Assembly (NCBI GenBank): GCA_902362875.1
Contig: CABIYF010000026.1
Coordinates: forward strand, 1 to 43,616
Direction: 5' to 3'
DNA: 43,616 nucleotides
Source: Eubacteriaceae bacterium
GTDB lineage: Bacteria > Bacillota > Clostridia > Lachnospirales > Lachnospiraceae
Shown: piece after piece, positions 28,803 to 38,928 of the stretch
Numbering within the stretch: position 1 is the stretch's first letter
Layout: each line of letters starts with the position of its first letter
The notes under the pieces: generated by a model
What the model saw: the letters and a program-made list of their open reading frames with translations, nothing else
What the model was told of the DNA's origin: nothing
The model's database searches: none
Translations under genes and position numbers: made by a program

Positions 28803-28879
28803 TATGAACAATTCTAAAGAAAGTATAAACAGTTCTAAAATGTTTCGGATAAATATAAACAAGTCTTTCATTTTATAAT
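28803..28879 (+). promoter_or_regulatory. Three direct repeats and -10 box before the MocR gene
   Basis: TATGAACAATTCTAAA at 28803, TATAAACAGTTCTAAA at 28824 and TATAAACAAGTCTTTC at 28854 are spaced 21 and 30 nt apart. The third covers the expected -35 region of TATAAT at 28874-28879. MocR-type regulators such as GabR and PdxR are known to bind direct repeats near their own promoters, so autoregulation is likely. Confidence 0.6.
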
Positions 28880-28911
28880 AAAAATAAAAACGGAAGGGAT
28901 GGTACGGATCA

Positions 28912-30327
28912 ATGTTAGTCTATGATTTTGCAGATCGAAAGGATAAAACACTCTATGAATTTCTCTATAATTCTTTAAAGAGAGATATCTTAAATGGCCG
29001 TCTTGCACAAGGCTCAAAGCTTCCTTCCAAACGTGCGTTGGCAAAGGATAACCAGATCAGTGTACGGACGGTTATGAATGCTTATGAGCAGCTTTTGGCA
29101 GAAGGATTTATCGTTTCGGAAGAAAAAAGAGGATATTTTGTTGCGAAGGTTTACGAAGATGATATAAGATCGATCAAAAGAATGAAGAAAGCAAAAGAAG
29201 AGAAGCAAAAGGATTATGTGGTAGATTTTACGGCACATAAGCTGGTATGCGACAAATTCCCAGTTTCCATGTGGAAGAAGATCATGAGAGAAGTATTGAC
29301 AGATTATGATACAGAACTGATCCAAAAAGCAGATTACCGAGGGATCAGGAAACTTCGAAGAGCAATTGCAGACTATCTTTATCGAAGCAGAGGAATGAAT
29401 GTCGATGAAGAATGCGTTGTGATCGGGGCAGGAATTGAATATTTATTCGGAAGGTTATATAAGATTTTCCCAAAAGATTCCATATATGCCATGGAAAATC
29501 CAGGATATCAAAGAATCCGGCATATTTATGAGGATTATTCTTTAAAATGGAAATGCATTGCGATGGATGAGGAAGGAATTAAGATCAGAGATTTAGAAGA
29601 AAGTAATGCAAAGATCATCCATACATCACCAGAACATCATTTCCCATTGGGAATTACGATGTCAAAAAAGCGTAGAGAAGAGTTACTAAAATGGGCAAAC
29701 GAAGAACCAGACCGTTATATTATAGAGGATGATTACGACTGTGAATACCGCTATGATGCCAGATTAGCTCCTGCAATTCAATGCGGTGACGAGACAGGAA
29801 GAGTGATCTATATCAATTCATTCAGCAAAAGCCTTGCACCATCCATTCGAATCAGTTATATGGTACTTCCGAAAGAATTAATGGAAAAATACAAAAAGAT
29901 CGCAAGTGTTTACTCTAATTCCGTATGCAGCTGCGACCAATATGCCTTGGCAAAATTCCTCGATGCAGGATATTTTGAACGGCATATGCGCAGGATGAAA
30001 AAATACTGTCAGGAACAGGGAAACCGTCTGTTGAAAGCCCTAAAACAATCAGAGATTTTCTCAAAAGCAGAGATCTATGGAGGAAAAAGCGGAACACATT
30101 TTCTGGTAAAATTAGATACCAGAATCAGTGATAAGCAGCTGGTAGAAGAGGCAAAGAAACAAAAAGTTAAGATTCGGTGTCTGTCTAAATACTGCAGAGA
30201 AGACAAGGAATCTTACAGGCATACACTGGTTTTCCACTATACAGATGCAAGTGATGAAGAAATCAAAGAAGCCATCCATCGTTTAGAAAAGACTCTTAAG
30301 AAAAATTCATCTGATACCCAGATTTAA
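28912..30327 (+). CDS. MocR/GntR-family regulator with aminotransferase domain
   Basis: A 471-aa fusion of a GntR winged helix (residues about 15-80, [52 protein letters not shown]) with a class I aminotransferase-like domain. The PLP lysine is K306 in [16 protein letters not shown]; the Asp in [13 protein letters not shown] would bind the pyridine nitrogen. Proteins of this kind are transcription factors that sense PLP-linked or amino-acid effectors. It stands before the alcohol dehydrogenase gene, 98 nt apart, which it probably controls together with itself. Confidence 0.9.
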   Translation: MLVYDFADRKDKTLYEFLYNSLKRDILNGRLAQGSKLPSKRALAKDNQISVRTVMNAYEQLLAEGFIVSEEKRGYFVAKVYEDDIRSIKRMKKAKEEKQKDYVVDFTAHKLVCDKFPVSMWKKIMREVLTDYDTELIQKADYRGIRKLRRAIADYLYRSRGMNVDEECVVIGAGIEYLFGRLYKIFPKDSIYAMENPGYQRIRHIYEDYSLKWKCIAMDEEGIKIRDLEESNAKIIHTSPEHHFPLGITMSKKRREELLKWANEEPDRYIIEDDYDCEYRYDARLAPAIQCGDETGRVIYINSFSKSLAPSIRISYMVLPKELMEKYKKIASVYSNSVCSCDQYALAKFLDAGYFERHMRRMKKYCQEQGNRLLKALKQSEIFSKAEIYGGKSGTHFLVKLDTRISDKQLVEEAKKQKVKIRCLSKYCREDKESYRHTLVFHYTDASDEEIKEAIHRLEKTLKKNSSDTQI

Positions 30328-30338
30328 AATTGTTTTGG

Positions 30339-30385
30339 TCATTTGATAAAAGGAGATATGTTGTTAAGATAAGACCATCAAATGA
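30339..30385 (+). promoter_or_regulatory. Inverted repeat in the leader of the alcohol dehydrogenase
   Basis: TCATTTGAT at 30339-30347 pairs perfectly with ATCAAATGA at 30377-30385 around a 29-nt loop that contains an unused AAAGGAG. It sits between the MocR stop and the adh ribosome site. It may be an operator or an mRNA hairpin. Confidence 0.45.
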
Positions 30386-30425
30386 AACAGCAAAAGAAAA
30401 CAAGAAACGAAAGGATGGAAAAACA

Positions 30426-31577
30426 ATGGCAACAACATACTACTTTTTACCAACAAGAAACTTATTTGGAGAAGATTCCGTACAGGAAGCAGGAACATTA
30501 TTACAAAGCTTAGGCGGACAAAAAGCAATGATCGTTACAGATTCATTTCTTGCAACAAGCGGAATGGCAGAAGATATTCAGAAGATTTTAACAGATGCAG
30601 GCGTTGAAAGCGTAATCTTCGGTGGGGCAGAGCCAAACCCAAAGGATACAAACGTTGAAGATGGATTAAAAGTATTCAACGAAAATGAATGTGATTCCAT
30701 CATTTCATTAGGTGGTGGTTCATCCCATGACTGTGCAAAAGCAATCGCATTAGTCGCATCCAACGGTGGAAACATCAGAGATTACGAAGGAGTTGATAAA
30801 TCCACAAATCCTTTATGTCCAATGATCGCGATCAACACAACAGCAGGTACAGCATCAGAGATCACACGTTTCTGCATCATCACAGACACAAGCCGACACG
30901 TAAAAATGGCAATCGTAGACTGGAGAGTTACACCACAGATCGCGATCAACGATCCAAAATTAATGGTAGGAATGCCACCATCATTAACAGCAGCAACAGG
31001 AATGGATGCTTTAACACATGCAATTGAAGCTTATGTATCCACAGATGCCAACCCACTGACAGACGCAGCTGCACAGATGGCGATCACAATGATCACACAG
31101 TACCTTCCAAAAGCAGTGGCCAACGGAACATACATGAAAGCCCGTGACAAGATGGCATACGGACAGTACTTAGCAGGAATCGCATTCAACAACGCATCCT
31201 TAGGATATGTACACGCAATGGCCCATCAGTTAGGAGGATTTTACAACCTTCCACATGGTGTATGCAACGCAATCTTATTACCACACGTAGAAGAATTTAA
31301 CTTAATCGGAAATGCAAACCGATTCAGAGATATCGCCAAAGCCATGGGAGAAAACATCGACGGACTTTCCACAATGGAAGCCGCAAGAAAAGCCATCGCA
31401 GCCATCAGACAGCTAAGCAGCCAGGTAGGAATCCCACAGAACTTAAGAAGCTTAGGAGTTAAGGAAGAAGACTTCGAGATCATGGCAGAAAACGCAATGA
31501 AAGATGTTTGCCAGGTTACGAATCCACGTAAGGCTACGAAAGAACAGATTGTGGAGATTTTCAGAGCAGCGTTCTAA
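30426..31577 (+). CDS. Iron-containing alcohol dehydrogenase
   Basis: A 383-aa group III (iron-dependent) dehydrogenase similar to 1,3-propanediol/lactaldehyde dehydrogenases. It has the NAD-binding [19 protein letters not shown] near residue 95, the hallmark [13 protein letters not shown] near 195 and the iron-binding histidines in [22 protein letters not shown] near 260-280. ATG 30426 is preceded by GAAAGGATGG. In this setting it could reduce an aldehyde or oxo-acid with NADH made by the dehydrogenase branch; the substrate is not readable. Copy A of the hairpin element starts 5 nt after its stop. Confidence 0.92.
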   Translation: MATTYYFLPTRNLFGEDSVQEAGTLLQSLGGQKAMIVTDSFLATSGMAEDIQKILTDAGVESVIFGGAEPNPKDTNVEDGLKVFNENECDSIISLGGGSSHDCAKAIALVASNGGNIRDYEGVDKSTNPLCPMIAINTTAGTASEITRFCIITDTSRHVKMAIVDWRVTPQIAINDPKLMVGMPPSLTAATGMDALTHAIEAYVSTDANPLTDAAAQMAITMITQYLPKAVANGTYMKARDKMAYGQYLAGIAFNNASLGYVHAMAHQLGGFYNLPHGVCNAILLPHVEEFNLIGNANRFRDIAKAMGENIDGLSTMEAARKAIAAIRQLSSQVGIPQNLRSLGVKEEDFEIMAENAMKDVCQVTNPRKATKEQIVEIFRAAF

Positions 31578-31582
31578 ATTGT

Positions 31583-31861
31583 AATTTGGATAGTCGTTCA
31601 TTGTATATGAGAAAAACGAAATAATAGCATAGCAGATCCAGACCAGAAATTTTGCTCGCCGTTTTGAACGGTCGCTGATTCGCAAACTTTCCTTCGATAA
31701 CTCGCACTCAAGGATACTAAAATCAGTAGTCTTTGATGCTCAAACAATCGACCAAGTTTGCTGCGAACCGTTCAAAACGACGAGCATAAATTTCTGGTCT
31801 GGATCCTTTATCCTATTATTTCGTTTTTCTCATATACAATTACACGACTCCCATTCAAATT
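31583..31861 (+). repeat. Hairpin element, copy A (279 bp)
   Basis: A long inverted repeat from AATTTG at 31583 to CAAATT at 31861. The outer arms share GTATATGAGAAAAACGAAAT, and further in CAGACCAGAAATTT, CGTTTTGAACGGT and an inner helix AAACTT (31684-31689) / AAGTTT (31754-31759). Conserved unpaired parts include TTCCTTCGATAACTCGC and GCTCAAACAATCGACCA. It lies directly after the alcohol dehydrogenase and ends at operator site 4. Confidence 0.85.
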
Positions 31862-31931
31862 CCATATAACGAAATGGAATACCATCATACTTTTTGTCAA
31901 TTTTATTTTTCAATAAGCCATGCATTATAAT
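31859..31931 (+). promoter_or_regulatory. Putative LysR-type operator and promoter, site 4 (dehydrogenase-citDEF operon)
   Basis: The operator ATAACGAAATGGAAT at 31866-31880 sits inside the dyad ATTCCAT-N8-ATGGAAT (31859-31880). TATAAT at 31926-31931 follows after 45 nt, and the start codon is 105 nt from the operator. Confidence 0.65.
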
Positions 31932-31984
31932 AAAACCATAAAGAAAAACAAGCCAACGGAAACGGAGTTTTAACAGGAGGAATT

Positions 31985-33151
31985 ATGGAGAATATCAAAA
32001 GAGCACAGGAAGAGTTCAAAGAACTTATTGAAAGTGAATACGCACGAATCGATAAGATGAAACAGGCAGAGGAAGCAACAGATTTTAGCAAAAAAGAAAA
32101 AATCATTGTTGGTATCCTTCCAGGAGATGGAATCGGGCCGATCATTATGGAACAGGCAGTTCGTGTTGTAAAAGAACTTGTCAAAGATGAGATCGAAGCA
32201 GGAAAGATCGAACTTCGAGAAATCGAAGGAATGACAATTGAAAACCGTGTTGCAAAAATGGAAAGTCTTCCATCTGATGTATTCGAAGAGATTAAAAAAT
32301 GTGATGTTCTTGTCAAAGGACCAATGGTTACACCAAGAGCTGGTGATGGACTTCCAAACCTTGTAAGTGCCAACAGCTTATTAAGAAGAGGACTTGAATT
32401 ATTTGCAGCAGTTCGTCCGATCAAGATCAAAGACAAAGGAATTGACTGGACATTCTTCCGTGAGAATATCGAAGGAGAATACATCCTTGGAAACCGCGGA
32501 ATTCAGGTAAATGATGATCTTGCGATCGACTTTAAAGTTCAGACAAAACAGGGAACAGAAAGAATTGCAAGAGCAGCATTTGAATTTGCAAGAAAGAACG
32601 GAAAGAAAAATGTAACAATCGTTACAAAAGCAAACATCGTAAAACTGGTTGATGGAAACTTTATCAAAGTTGTTCGTGAAGTTGGAAAAGAATATCCAGA
32701 GATTGAGATTCAGGAACGTTTAGTTGATGCAATGTGTGCAAAAATGTTAGATCCTGAATTTAACAAAGGAATCGAAGTTGTTGTTCTTCCAAACCTTTAC
32801 GGAGATATCGTAACAGACGTTGCAGCAGAACATCAGGGTGGTTTAGGAACAGCATCATCTTCTAACATTGGTAACAAATATGCATTATTTGAAGCAATCC
32901 ATGGAACAGCACCATATCTGATGAGCCACGGAAGAGGACATTATGCAGATCCAAGCAGCCTGATCCGTGCCATGGGACAGATGTTACAGCACATCGGATT
33001 TGGAGACCGCAATGACATCCTTGAAAAAGCAATGGATATCTGCACGATCGAAGAAAGAAAAGTTGTATTAACAACATTTACAGAAGATGCAAGTACAAAA
33101 GAATTCACTGATTATCTGTTAGAGACAATCAAAAAGATCAAAGAAGCATAA
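31985..33151 (+). CDS. Isocitrate/isopropylmalate dehydrogenase family protein
   Basis: A 388-aa NAD(P)-dependent beta-decarboxylating dehydrogenase. After a 40-residue charged N-terminal extension come IVGILPGDGIGPIIMEQAVRV, the substrate-binding LLRRGLELFAAVRPI and FFRENIEGEY, and the metal/cofactor region NLYGDIVTDVAAEHQGGLGTASSSNIG with LFEAIHGTAPYL. Together with aconitase and citrate lyase, isocitrate dehydrogenase (isocitrate to 2-oxoglutarate) is most likely, but 3-isopropylmalate and other 2-hydroxy acids belong to the same family. CAGGAGGAATT precedes the ATG. It is 25 nt before citD and begins the operon. Confidence 0.85.
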   Translation: MENIKRAQEEFKELIESEYARIDKMKQAEEATDFSKKEKIIVGILPGDGIGPIIMEQAVRVVKELVKDEIEAGKIELREIEGMTIENRVAKMESLPSDVFEEIKKCDVLVKGPMVTPRAGDGLPNLVSANSLLRRGLELFAAVRPIKIKDKGIDWTFFRENIEGEYILGNRGIQVNDDLAIDFKVQTKQGTERIARAAFEFARKNGKKNVTIVTKANIVKLVDGNFIKVVREVGKEYPEIEIQERLVDAMCAKMLDPEFNKGIEVVVLPNLYGDIVTDVAAEHQGGLGTASSSNIGNKYALFEAIHGTAPYLMSHGRGHYADPSSLIRAMGQMLQHIGFGDRNDILEKAMDICTIEERKVVLTTFTEDASTKEFTDYLLETIKKIKEA

Positions 33152-33176
33152 ATTAAAAGTCAGGAGGATAGGAATC

Positions 33177-33482
33177 GTGGAAATTAAGAAACCAGCGATC
33201 GCAGGAACATTAGAATCCAGTGATGCAATGGTCACAGTTATGCCGGCATCACAGGGTGAAGGAATTGAATTTGAATTAGACAGTGTTGTCATCCATCAGT
33301 TTGGAAGACAGATCAAGAAAGTGGTTATGGAAACACTTGACCGCCTTGATGTCAAAGATATCAAGATCAAAGTGGTAGATAAAGGAGCCTTAGATTGCAC
33401 ATTAAAAGCAAGAGTTGAATGTGCAGTATACCGTTCATGCGGACAGACAGATCATTTACCATGGGGAGGTGCGATTAAATAA
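33177..33482 (+). CDS. citD: Citrate lyase acyl carrier protein (gamma subunit)
   Basis: A 101-aa acyl carrier starting at GTG 33177 behind CAGGAGGA. The N-terminus MEIKKPAIAGTLESSDAMVTV places Ser14 exactly where CitD carries its phosphoribosyl-dephospho-CoA group. It holds the acetyl/citryl thioester during the lyase cycle. Its last codon overlaps the citE start by one base (TAATG), so the two are translationally coupled. The group is made and attached by the CitG and CitX proteins encoded at the end of the window. Confidence 0.95.
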   Translation: MEIKKPAIAGTLESSDAMVTVMPASQGEGIEFELDSVVIHQFGRQIKKVVMETLDRLDVKDIKIKVVDKGALDCTLKARVECAVYRSCGQTDHLPWGGAIK

Positions 33483-34381
33483 TGAATCCAAACAAGAAAA
33501 GATTAAGAAGAACAATGATGTTCTTAAACTGTCAGAAACCAGGATTAATTAAAGATCCATATGTATATAAACCAGACTCTATCATGTTAGACCTTGAAGA
33601 TGCAGTTGCAGAAGGAGAAAAAGATGCAGCAAGATATTCTTTATATCATGCACTTCAGGAAATTGACTATCGTGGAGTAGAGAGAGTTGTCCGTATCAAC
33701 GGATTAGACACAGCATACTGGGAAGAAGATATCCGTGTCTGTGTTGCAGGTGGAGCAGATACAATTCGAATTCCAAAATGTGAGAGCGCCGAAGATATTC
33801 ATAAAGTAGAAGCAAAGATTGAAGAAGCTGAAGAAGAATTTGGAAGAGAAAAAGGAAGCACACTGATCATGGCAGCGATCGAATCTGCAATGGGTGTTAT
33901 GAATGTTCTTGAAATCTGTCAGGCATCTGACCGTTTATTCGGAATTGCCTTAAGCGGAGGAGATTATACAAAAGATCTTCAGACAACAATTTCTGGTACA
34001 GGAGTTGAGCTTGCAGGTGCAAGACAGCAGCTTATTATTGCTGCAAGAGCTGCAGGAGTTCAGTGCTTTGATACAGTATTTACAAATCTTGATGATATGG
34101 AAGCATTTGAAGAAGAAGTTAAGATGATCAAACAGATGGGATTTGATGGAAAATCCATCGTTAACCCAAGACAGATTCCAATCGTGCATGAAATCTATAC
34201 ACCAACGGAAAAAGAAATCATTTTCGCTGAAAAAGTTGTAAAAGAAATCGATGAAAAGAAAGCACAGGGAATTGGTGTATTTACAGTAGACGGAAAAATG
34301 ATCGATATTGCCTTCTATGACGGAGCAAAGAGAACAATTGAATTAGCAAAAGCTTCAGGCGTATACAAGGGGGATTTATAA
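33482..34381 (+). CDS. citE: Citrate lyase beta subunit (citryl-ACP lyase)
   Basis: A 299-aa TIM-barrel lyase of the HpcH/CitE group that cleaves citryl-ACP to oxaloacetate and acetyl-ACP. Typical segments are RRTMMFLNCQKPGLI, DSIMLDLEDAVAEGEKDAARY (Mg2+-binding carboxylates), VVRINGLDT, IRIPKCESAEDI, ALSGGDYTKDLQT and GFDGKSIVNPRQIPIVHEIYTPT. The length suits the family. It lies between citD and citF in the normal order and releases oxaloacetate for the Na+ pump. Confidence 0.95.
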   Translation: MNPNKKRLRRTMMFLNCQKPGLIKDPYVYKPDSIMLDLEDAVAEGEKDAARYSLYHALQEIDYRGVERVVRINGLDTAYWEEDIRVCVAGGADTIRIPKCESAEDIHKVEAKIEEAEEEFGREKGSTLIMAAIESAMGVMNVLEICQASDRLFGIALSGGDYTKDLQTTISGTGVELAGARQQLIIAARAAGVQCFDTVFTNLDDMEAFEEEVKMIKQMGFDGKSIVNPRQIPIVHEIYTPTEKEIIFAEKVVKEIDEKKAQGIGVFTVDGKMIDIAFYDGAKRTIELAKASGVYKGDL

Positions 34382-34382
34382 A

Positions 34383-35945
34383 ATGTTAAATAAAGTAGGA
34401 AGAGAGATCCCAGAAGAAATTATCGAAGCAACAGGAAAAGAAGTCTTCCAGGGAATTTATTACAAAGACAATACAGAATTTCATAAACAGGGACCAATCA
34501 CAAAGGTCGTTATGAACCATGACACAAGCAAAATGGTAGATTCCATCCATGATGCACTCGTAAAATGCGGGGCACACGATGGAATGACATTAGGATTCCA
34601 CCATCATTTCCGTGATGGAGACCTTGTTGTAAACATGGTCATGAAAGAAGTACAGAAAATGGGAATCAAAGATGTAACAATCTGTGCAAGTTCCCTTGGA
34701 AAAGCTCATGATGATCTGGTACCACTGATCGAAGATGGAACAATCACAAACATCCAGTCTTCTGGAGTTCGTGGAAAGATCGGAGAAGCAATTTCTCATG
34801 GAAAATTAAAAGGACTTGCAACAATGCGTTCTCATGGTGGACGTATGCGTGCGATCCAGACAGGAGAAGTGACAATTGACATTTCCTTCATCGGAGCACC
34901 AACATGTGATGATTATGGAAACTGCCGTGGAATCGGTGGAAAGAGTGACTGTGGAGTATTATCTTACTCTTTCGTTGATGGAAACCATGCAAATAAAGTG
35001 GTTGCTGTCACAGACTGTCTTGTACCATATCCAAACTATCCACCACATGTAGCAGGAACAAAAGTTGACTATATCTGCGTGGTAGACCAGATCGGTATTC
35101 CAGAAAAGATTGCAACAGGAGCTGCAAAACCAACAACAGATTTAAGAAAATTAATGATGGCTGAATATTGTACACAGTTCGTTGTTAATGCACCATATTT
35201 CAAAGATGGATTCTCTTACCAGACAGGTGTTGGTGGAGCATCAATCGCATCTGCAATCTCTCTTGGAAAGATCATGAAAGAACGTGGAGTTAAGATGGGA
35301 TTCGCTGTTGGTGGAATGTCAAAACCAATGGTAGAAATGTTAGACGAAGGATTAGTTGGATGTCTTTTAGATACACAGGCATTTGACATGGATGCAGTAA
35401 ATTCCGTAAGAAATCCAAAACATTTCAGCATCAGTGCCGGAGCATATGCAAACCCATTTAACAAAGGTGCATGTGTTAATAAATTAGATTATGTTATCCT
35501 TGGAGCATTAGAGGTAGACGTAAACTTTAACGTAAATGTAGTTGTAGGATCTGACGGTATGATCACAGGAGCCCAGGGTGGACATCCAGATGCAGCTCAG
35601 GGAGCAAAATGTACGATCGTTGTATGCCCATTATTACAGGGAAGAGTTCCAGCTGTCTGCACAGAAGTTACAACAGTCACAACTCCTGGAGAATCCGTAG
35701 ACGTTGTCGTAACAGACTATGGAGTAGCAATTAACCCTGCAAGACAGGATCTGATTGAAGCAATGAAAGACGTTGAAGACATTCCATTCTGTACCATCGA
35801 AGAATTAAGAGATAAAGCATACGAAATCGTTGGGGAACCTGATCCTGTACAGTTTGGTGACAGAATCGTTGGAATTATCGAAGGACGTGACGGAACGATC
35901 ATGGACGTTGTTCGTGAAGTCAAAGATTACGAATGGGAAGATTAA
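34383..35945 (+). CDS. citF: Citrate lyase alpha subunit (citrate:acetyl-ACP transferase)
   Basis: A 520-aa CoA-transferase-type subunit that exchanges acetate on the carrier for citrate. Recognisable segments are MTLGFHHHFRDGDLVVNMVM, GLATMRSHGGRMRAIQTGE, DISFIGAPTCDDYGNCRGIGGKSDCG, and the C-terminal GSDGMITGAQGGHPDAAQGAK and VVTDYGVAINPARQDL. The length matches known CitF. It starts one base after citE. Together with CitD and CitE it forms the complete lyase; the operon goes on into the YbhJ-type hydratase. Confidence 0.95.
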   Translation: MLNKVGREIPEEIIEATGKEVFQGIYYKDNTEFHKQGPITKVVMNHDTSKMVDSIHDALVKCGAHDGMTLGFHHHFRDGDLVVNMVMKEVQKMGIKDVTICASSLGKAHDDLVPLIEDGTITNIQSSGVRGKIGEAISHGKLKGLATMRSHGGRMRAIQTGEVTIDISFIGAPTCDDYGNCRGIGGKSDCGVLSYSFVDGNHANKVVAVTDCLVPYPNYPPHVAGTKVDYICVVDQIGIPEKIATGAAKPTTDLRKLMMAEYCTQFVVNAPYFKDGFSYQTGVGGASIASAISLGKIMKERGVKMGFAVGGMSKPMVEMLDEGLVGCLLDTQAFDMDAVNSVRNPKHFSISAGAYANPFNKGACVNKLDYVILGALEVDVNFNVNVVVGSDGMITGAQGGHPDAAQGAKCTIVVCPLLQGRVPAVCTEVTTVTTPGESVDVVVTDYGVAINPARQDLIEAMKDVEDIPFCTIEELRDKAYEIVGEPDPVQFGDRIVGIIEGRDGTIMDVVREVKDYEWED

Positions 35946-35979
35946 TAAAAATAGTTGATATAAATCGGAGGACAACCAA

Positions 35980-38241
35980 ATGGTAAAATTATATGATAAA
36001 GGAGCTTATTTAGTAGACGGTATCCACATTGTTTCTGAAGAAGAAGGAGCCGTTCAGAACTTAAATGGAAAAGAGCTCAGAAAAGAAGACGCCCGCAAGG
36101 GAACCATTGCATATTCAATTTTAAGTGCCCATAATACTTCTGGTAATATGGACAAACTGCAGATTAAATTTGATGCAATGACATCCCATGATATAACCTT
36201 TGTAGGAATCATACAGACGGCGAGAGCATCAGGAATGGAAAAATTTCCAATTCCTTATGTTCTTACCAACTGTCATAACTCCCTGTGTGCAGTAGGAGGA
36301 ACCATTAATGAAGATGACCACATGTTTGGATTATCTGCCGCACAGAAATATGGTGGAATCTACGTACCACCTCATATTGCAGTTATCCACCAGTATATGC
36401 GTGAGACAATGGCAGGATGTGGAAAAATGATTTTAGGTTCCGATTCTCACACACGTTATGGAGCCCTTGGAACAATGGCAATCGGTGAAGGTGGAGGAGA
36501 ACTGGTAAAACAGTTACTTTGCGATACATATGATATTGCATATCCAAAAGTAATCGGAATCTACCTTGACGGAAAACCAAATCCAGGAATTGGACCTCAG
36601 GATATTGCACTTGCGATCATCGGAGCCGTTTATAAGAGCGGATATGTAAAGAACTGCGTAATGGAATTCGTTGGACCTGGAATCTCTAACATGACAACAG
36701 ATTACCGAAATGGTATCGATGTTATGACAACAGAGACAACATGTTTATCCTCTATCTGGAGAACAGACGAAGATACAAAAGCATTCTTAACAACTCACGG
36801 AAGAGCAGATGCATACAAAGAGTTAAATCCAGCGGATGTAGCTTACTATGACGGAATGGTTTATGTTGATCTAAGCACAGTAAAACCAATGATCGCACTC
36901 CCATTCCATCCAAGCAACACATATGAAATTGATGAATTAAATGCAAACCTTTCTGATATCTTAAGAGAAGTTGAAAAAGAAGCAGCAGCGATCACAGAAA
37001 ATCCTGATGTAAACTTCAGCTTAACAGATAAGATTGATGAAAATGGACATTTAAGAATCCAGCAGGGAATCATTGCTGGTTGTGCCGGCGGAAACTACAC
37101 AAATATGATGGAAGCGGCACGAATTTTAGAAAATGCGAACTGTGGAAATGGAGAATTTGCCTTATCTGTCTACCCATCTTCACAGCCAGTATTTATGGAC
37201 CTTGTCAAGAAGGGAGCAATTTCTAAGTTAATGGCAGCCGGAGCAGTCGTAAAAACAGCCTTCTGCGGACCTTGCTTTGGTGCCGGTGACACTCCTGCGA
37301 ATAATGCATTAAGCATTCGTCACACAACAAGAAACTTCCCGAACAGAGAAGGATCCAAACCAGGAGTTGGACAGCTTTCAGCAGTTGCACTGATGGATGC
37401 CCGTTCTATCGCTGCAACAGCAGCAAATGGTGGAATTTTAACTCCTGCTACAGAGTACGCCGAAGACTGGCAAGTACCGGAATATGAATATGACGATTCC
37501 GCATACGAATCAAGAATCTATCATGGATACTCAAAAGCAAATGAAGAAACTCCGTTAATATTTGGACCAAATATTAAAGACTGGCCGGAAATGAAACCTC
37601 TTTCAGACCATATCCTGCTCAAAGTATGTTCCAAGATCATGGATCCTGTAACAACAACAGATGAGCTGATACCATCCGGCGAAACATCCTCATACAGATC
37701 TAATCCATTAGGATTAGCAGAATTTGCATTATCAAGAAGAGATCCAGGATATGTACAGAGAGCCAAAGATGTACAGAAACTCACAAATGACACACCGGAA
37801 CTTGCCACAGTCTTTGACGAAATCAGCAAGATCACACCAGATGCATCAAAAGAAGATGTTGAAATCGGAAGCATGATCTACTGCGTAAAACCAGGAGACG
37901 GATCTGCAAGAGAACAGGCAGCAAGCTGCCAGAGAGTTCTCGGTGGACTTGCAAATATCTGTAGCGAATACGCAACAAAACGTTACCGTTCAAATGTTAT
38001 GAACTGGGGAATGGTACCATTCCAGATGAAAGACGAACCAGAATTTGGTGTCGGAGACTACATCTATGTACCAGACGTTAAGAAAGCTTTAGATGGCGAT
38101 ATGAAAGACATCAAAGCATACGTGATCGGTGATCAGGTAAAAGAAATCTCATTATATATTTCTGACATGACACCAATCGAAAAAGAAATTGTAAAGGCAG
38201 GATGCCTGATCAATTACAATCGTAACAAAAATAATAAATAA
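35980..38241 (+). CDS. ybhJ: Aconitase-superfamily hydratase, YbhJ type
   Basis: A 753-aa hydratase of the aconitase superfamily, the same length as E. coli YbhJ, whose reaction is not established. It keeps the cluster cysteines in [16 protein letters not shown] and [13 protein letters not shown] and the substrate motif [22 protein letters not shown]. The C-terminal swivel part differs from AcnA ([19 protein letters not shown] takes the place of the QGSSREHAA loop). CGGAGGA precedes the ATG. As fifth gene of the lyase operon it very likely acts on a tricarboxylate close to citrate or aconitate, distinct from the product of the acnA gene at 22344. The terminator at 38354-38393 follows. Confidence 0.88.
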   Translation: MVKLYDKGAYLVDGIHIVSEEEGAVQNLNGKELRKEDARKGTIAYSILSAHNTSGNMDKLQIKFDAMTSHDITFVGIIQTARASGMEKFPIPYVLTNCHNSLCAVGGTINEDDHMFGLSAAQKYGGIYVPPHIAVIHQYMRETMAGCGKMILGSDSHTRYGALGTMAIGEGGGELVKQLLCDTYDIAYPKVIGIYLDGKPNPGIGPQDIALAIIGAVYKSGYVKNCVMEFVGPGISNMTTDYRNGIDVMTTETTCLSSIWRTDEDTKAFLTTHGRADAYKELNPADVAYYDGMVYVDLSTVKPMIALPFHPSNTYEIDELNANLSDILREVEKEAAAITENPDVNFSLTDKIDENGHLRIQQGIIAGCAGGNYTNMMEAARILENANCGNGEFALSVYPSSQPVFMDLVKKGAISKLMAAGAVVKTAFCGPCFGAGDTPANNALSIRHTTRNFPNREGSKPGVGQLSAVALMDARSIAATAANGGILTPATEYAEDWQVPEYEYDDSAYESRIYHGYSKANEETPLIFGPNIKDWPEMKPLSDHILLKVCSKIMDPVTTTDELIPSGETSSYRSNPLGLAEFALSRRDPGYVQRAKDVQKLTNDTPELATVFDEISKITPDASKEDVEIGSMIYCVKPGDGSAREQAASCQRVLGGLANICSEYATKRYRSNVMNWGMVPFQMKDEPEFGVGDYIYVPDVKKALDGDMKDIKAYVIGDQVKEISLYISDMTPIEKEIVKAGCLINYNRNKNNK

Positions 38242-38353
38242 GAAACCCAAAGAATGAAATCCTAAGAATTGTATGTCGGCAGGAAAATGCCATCTCCCTG
38301 CCAGACATTCAATACCTCCATATAAAATAAAATTAAACCATATCAATTCAAAG

Positions 38354-38393
38354 AAAAACCACACGGGAACCTCCAAAACTCCGTGCGGTTTTT
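38354..38393 (+). terminator. Intrinsic terminator after ybhJ
   Basis: Stem AAAAACCACACGG / CCGTGCGGTTTTT (one A-C mismatch) with T-run and matching A-run, so it may work in both directions. It lies just before hairpin copy B. Confidence 0.85.
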
Positions 38394-38401
38394 CGAATTG
38401 T

Positions 38402-38706
38402 AATTTGAAAGGTAGTCGTTGGGATTTGTATGAGATAGAAAGAAGATAGGAACAAATATTTATAATATATCAGTGGCAACACGCAGATTTTAAGAGCGTT
38501 TTTTACAAATCGCTGATCCGCGCCTGTTCCTTTGATAACTTCCTCGCTGTGAGCCAAAATGCCCACAGCTACGGTCAAACAATCAACCACAGGGCGCTGC
38601 GAATTTGTAAAAAACGCACTTAAAATCTGCTAATCGTTGCCACCGATATATTATAAATATTTGTTCCTATCTTCTTTCTATCTCATACAACGGAAGACTA
38701 TTCAAA
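38402..38706 (+). repeat. Hairpin element, copy B (305 bp)
   Basis: The longest copy. The outer arms 38426-38471 and 38645-38690 pair perfectly over 46 bp but have a sequence unrelated to the arms of copies A and C. The inner helix is CCTGT (38523-38527) / ACAGG (38589-38593). The non-pairing parts TTCCTTTGATAACT and GTCAAACAATCAACCA match copies A and C. Same orientation as copy A; the edges share AATTTG and AGTCGTT. Confidence 0.85.
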
Positions 38707-38716
38707 CCACCACAGA

Positions 38717-38919
38717 GTGTGTATGTTAAACGGTATTGGCTAATTATTTTTGTGTTCGTTAACGGAAGATGAAAGGAATTTATGAACATCGATTTGTCAA
38801 GTTTTTTGAAAAAAGTTTCAAAAATTTATTCGTAACTTGATAAACTGAAGTTTTCTAATTTCTAAACCTTCTGTCTACGAAATCCAAAATCATCAGCCAA
38901 TACCGTACAACATACACAC
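38717..38919. repeat. 203-bp inverted-repeat element between hairpin copies B and C
   Basis: Arms 38717-38750 (GTGTGTATGTTAAACGGTAT...) and 38886-38919 are inverted copies with about 5 mismatches in 34. The 135 nt between them are AT-rich with no gene. It resembles a small non-autonomous transposon, but no target duplication was identified. Confidence 0.65.
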
Positions 38920-38928
38920 CCGTAGTGA

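Noticed and set aside
38152..38590. Minus-strand frames across the ybhJ end and hairpin copy B
   Set aside because: They are produced by the inverted repeats and the terminator, with no ribosome sites or family resemblance.
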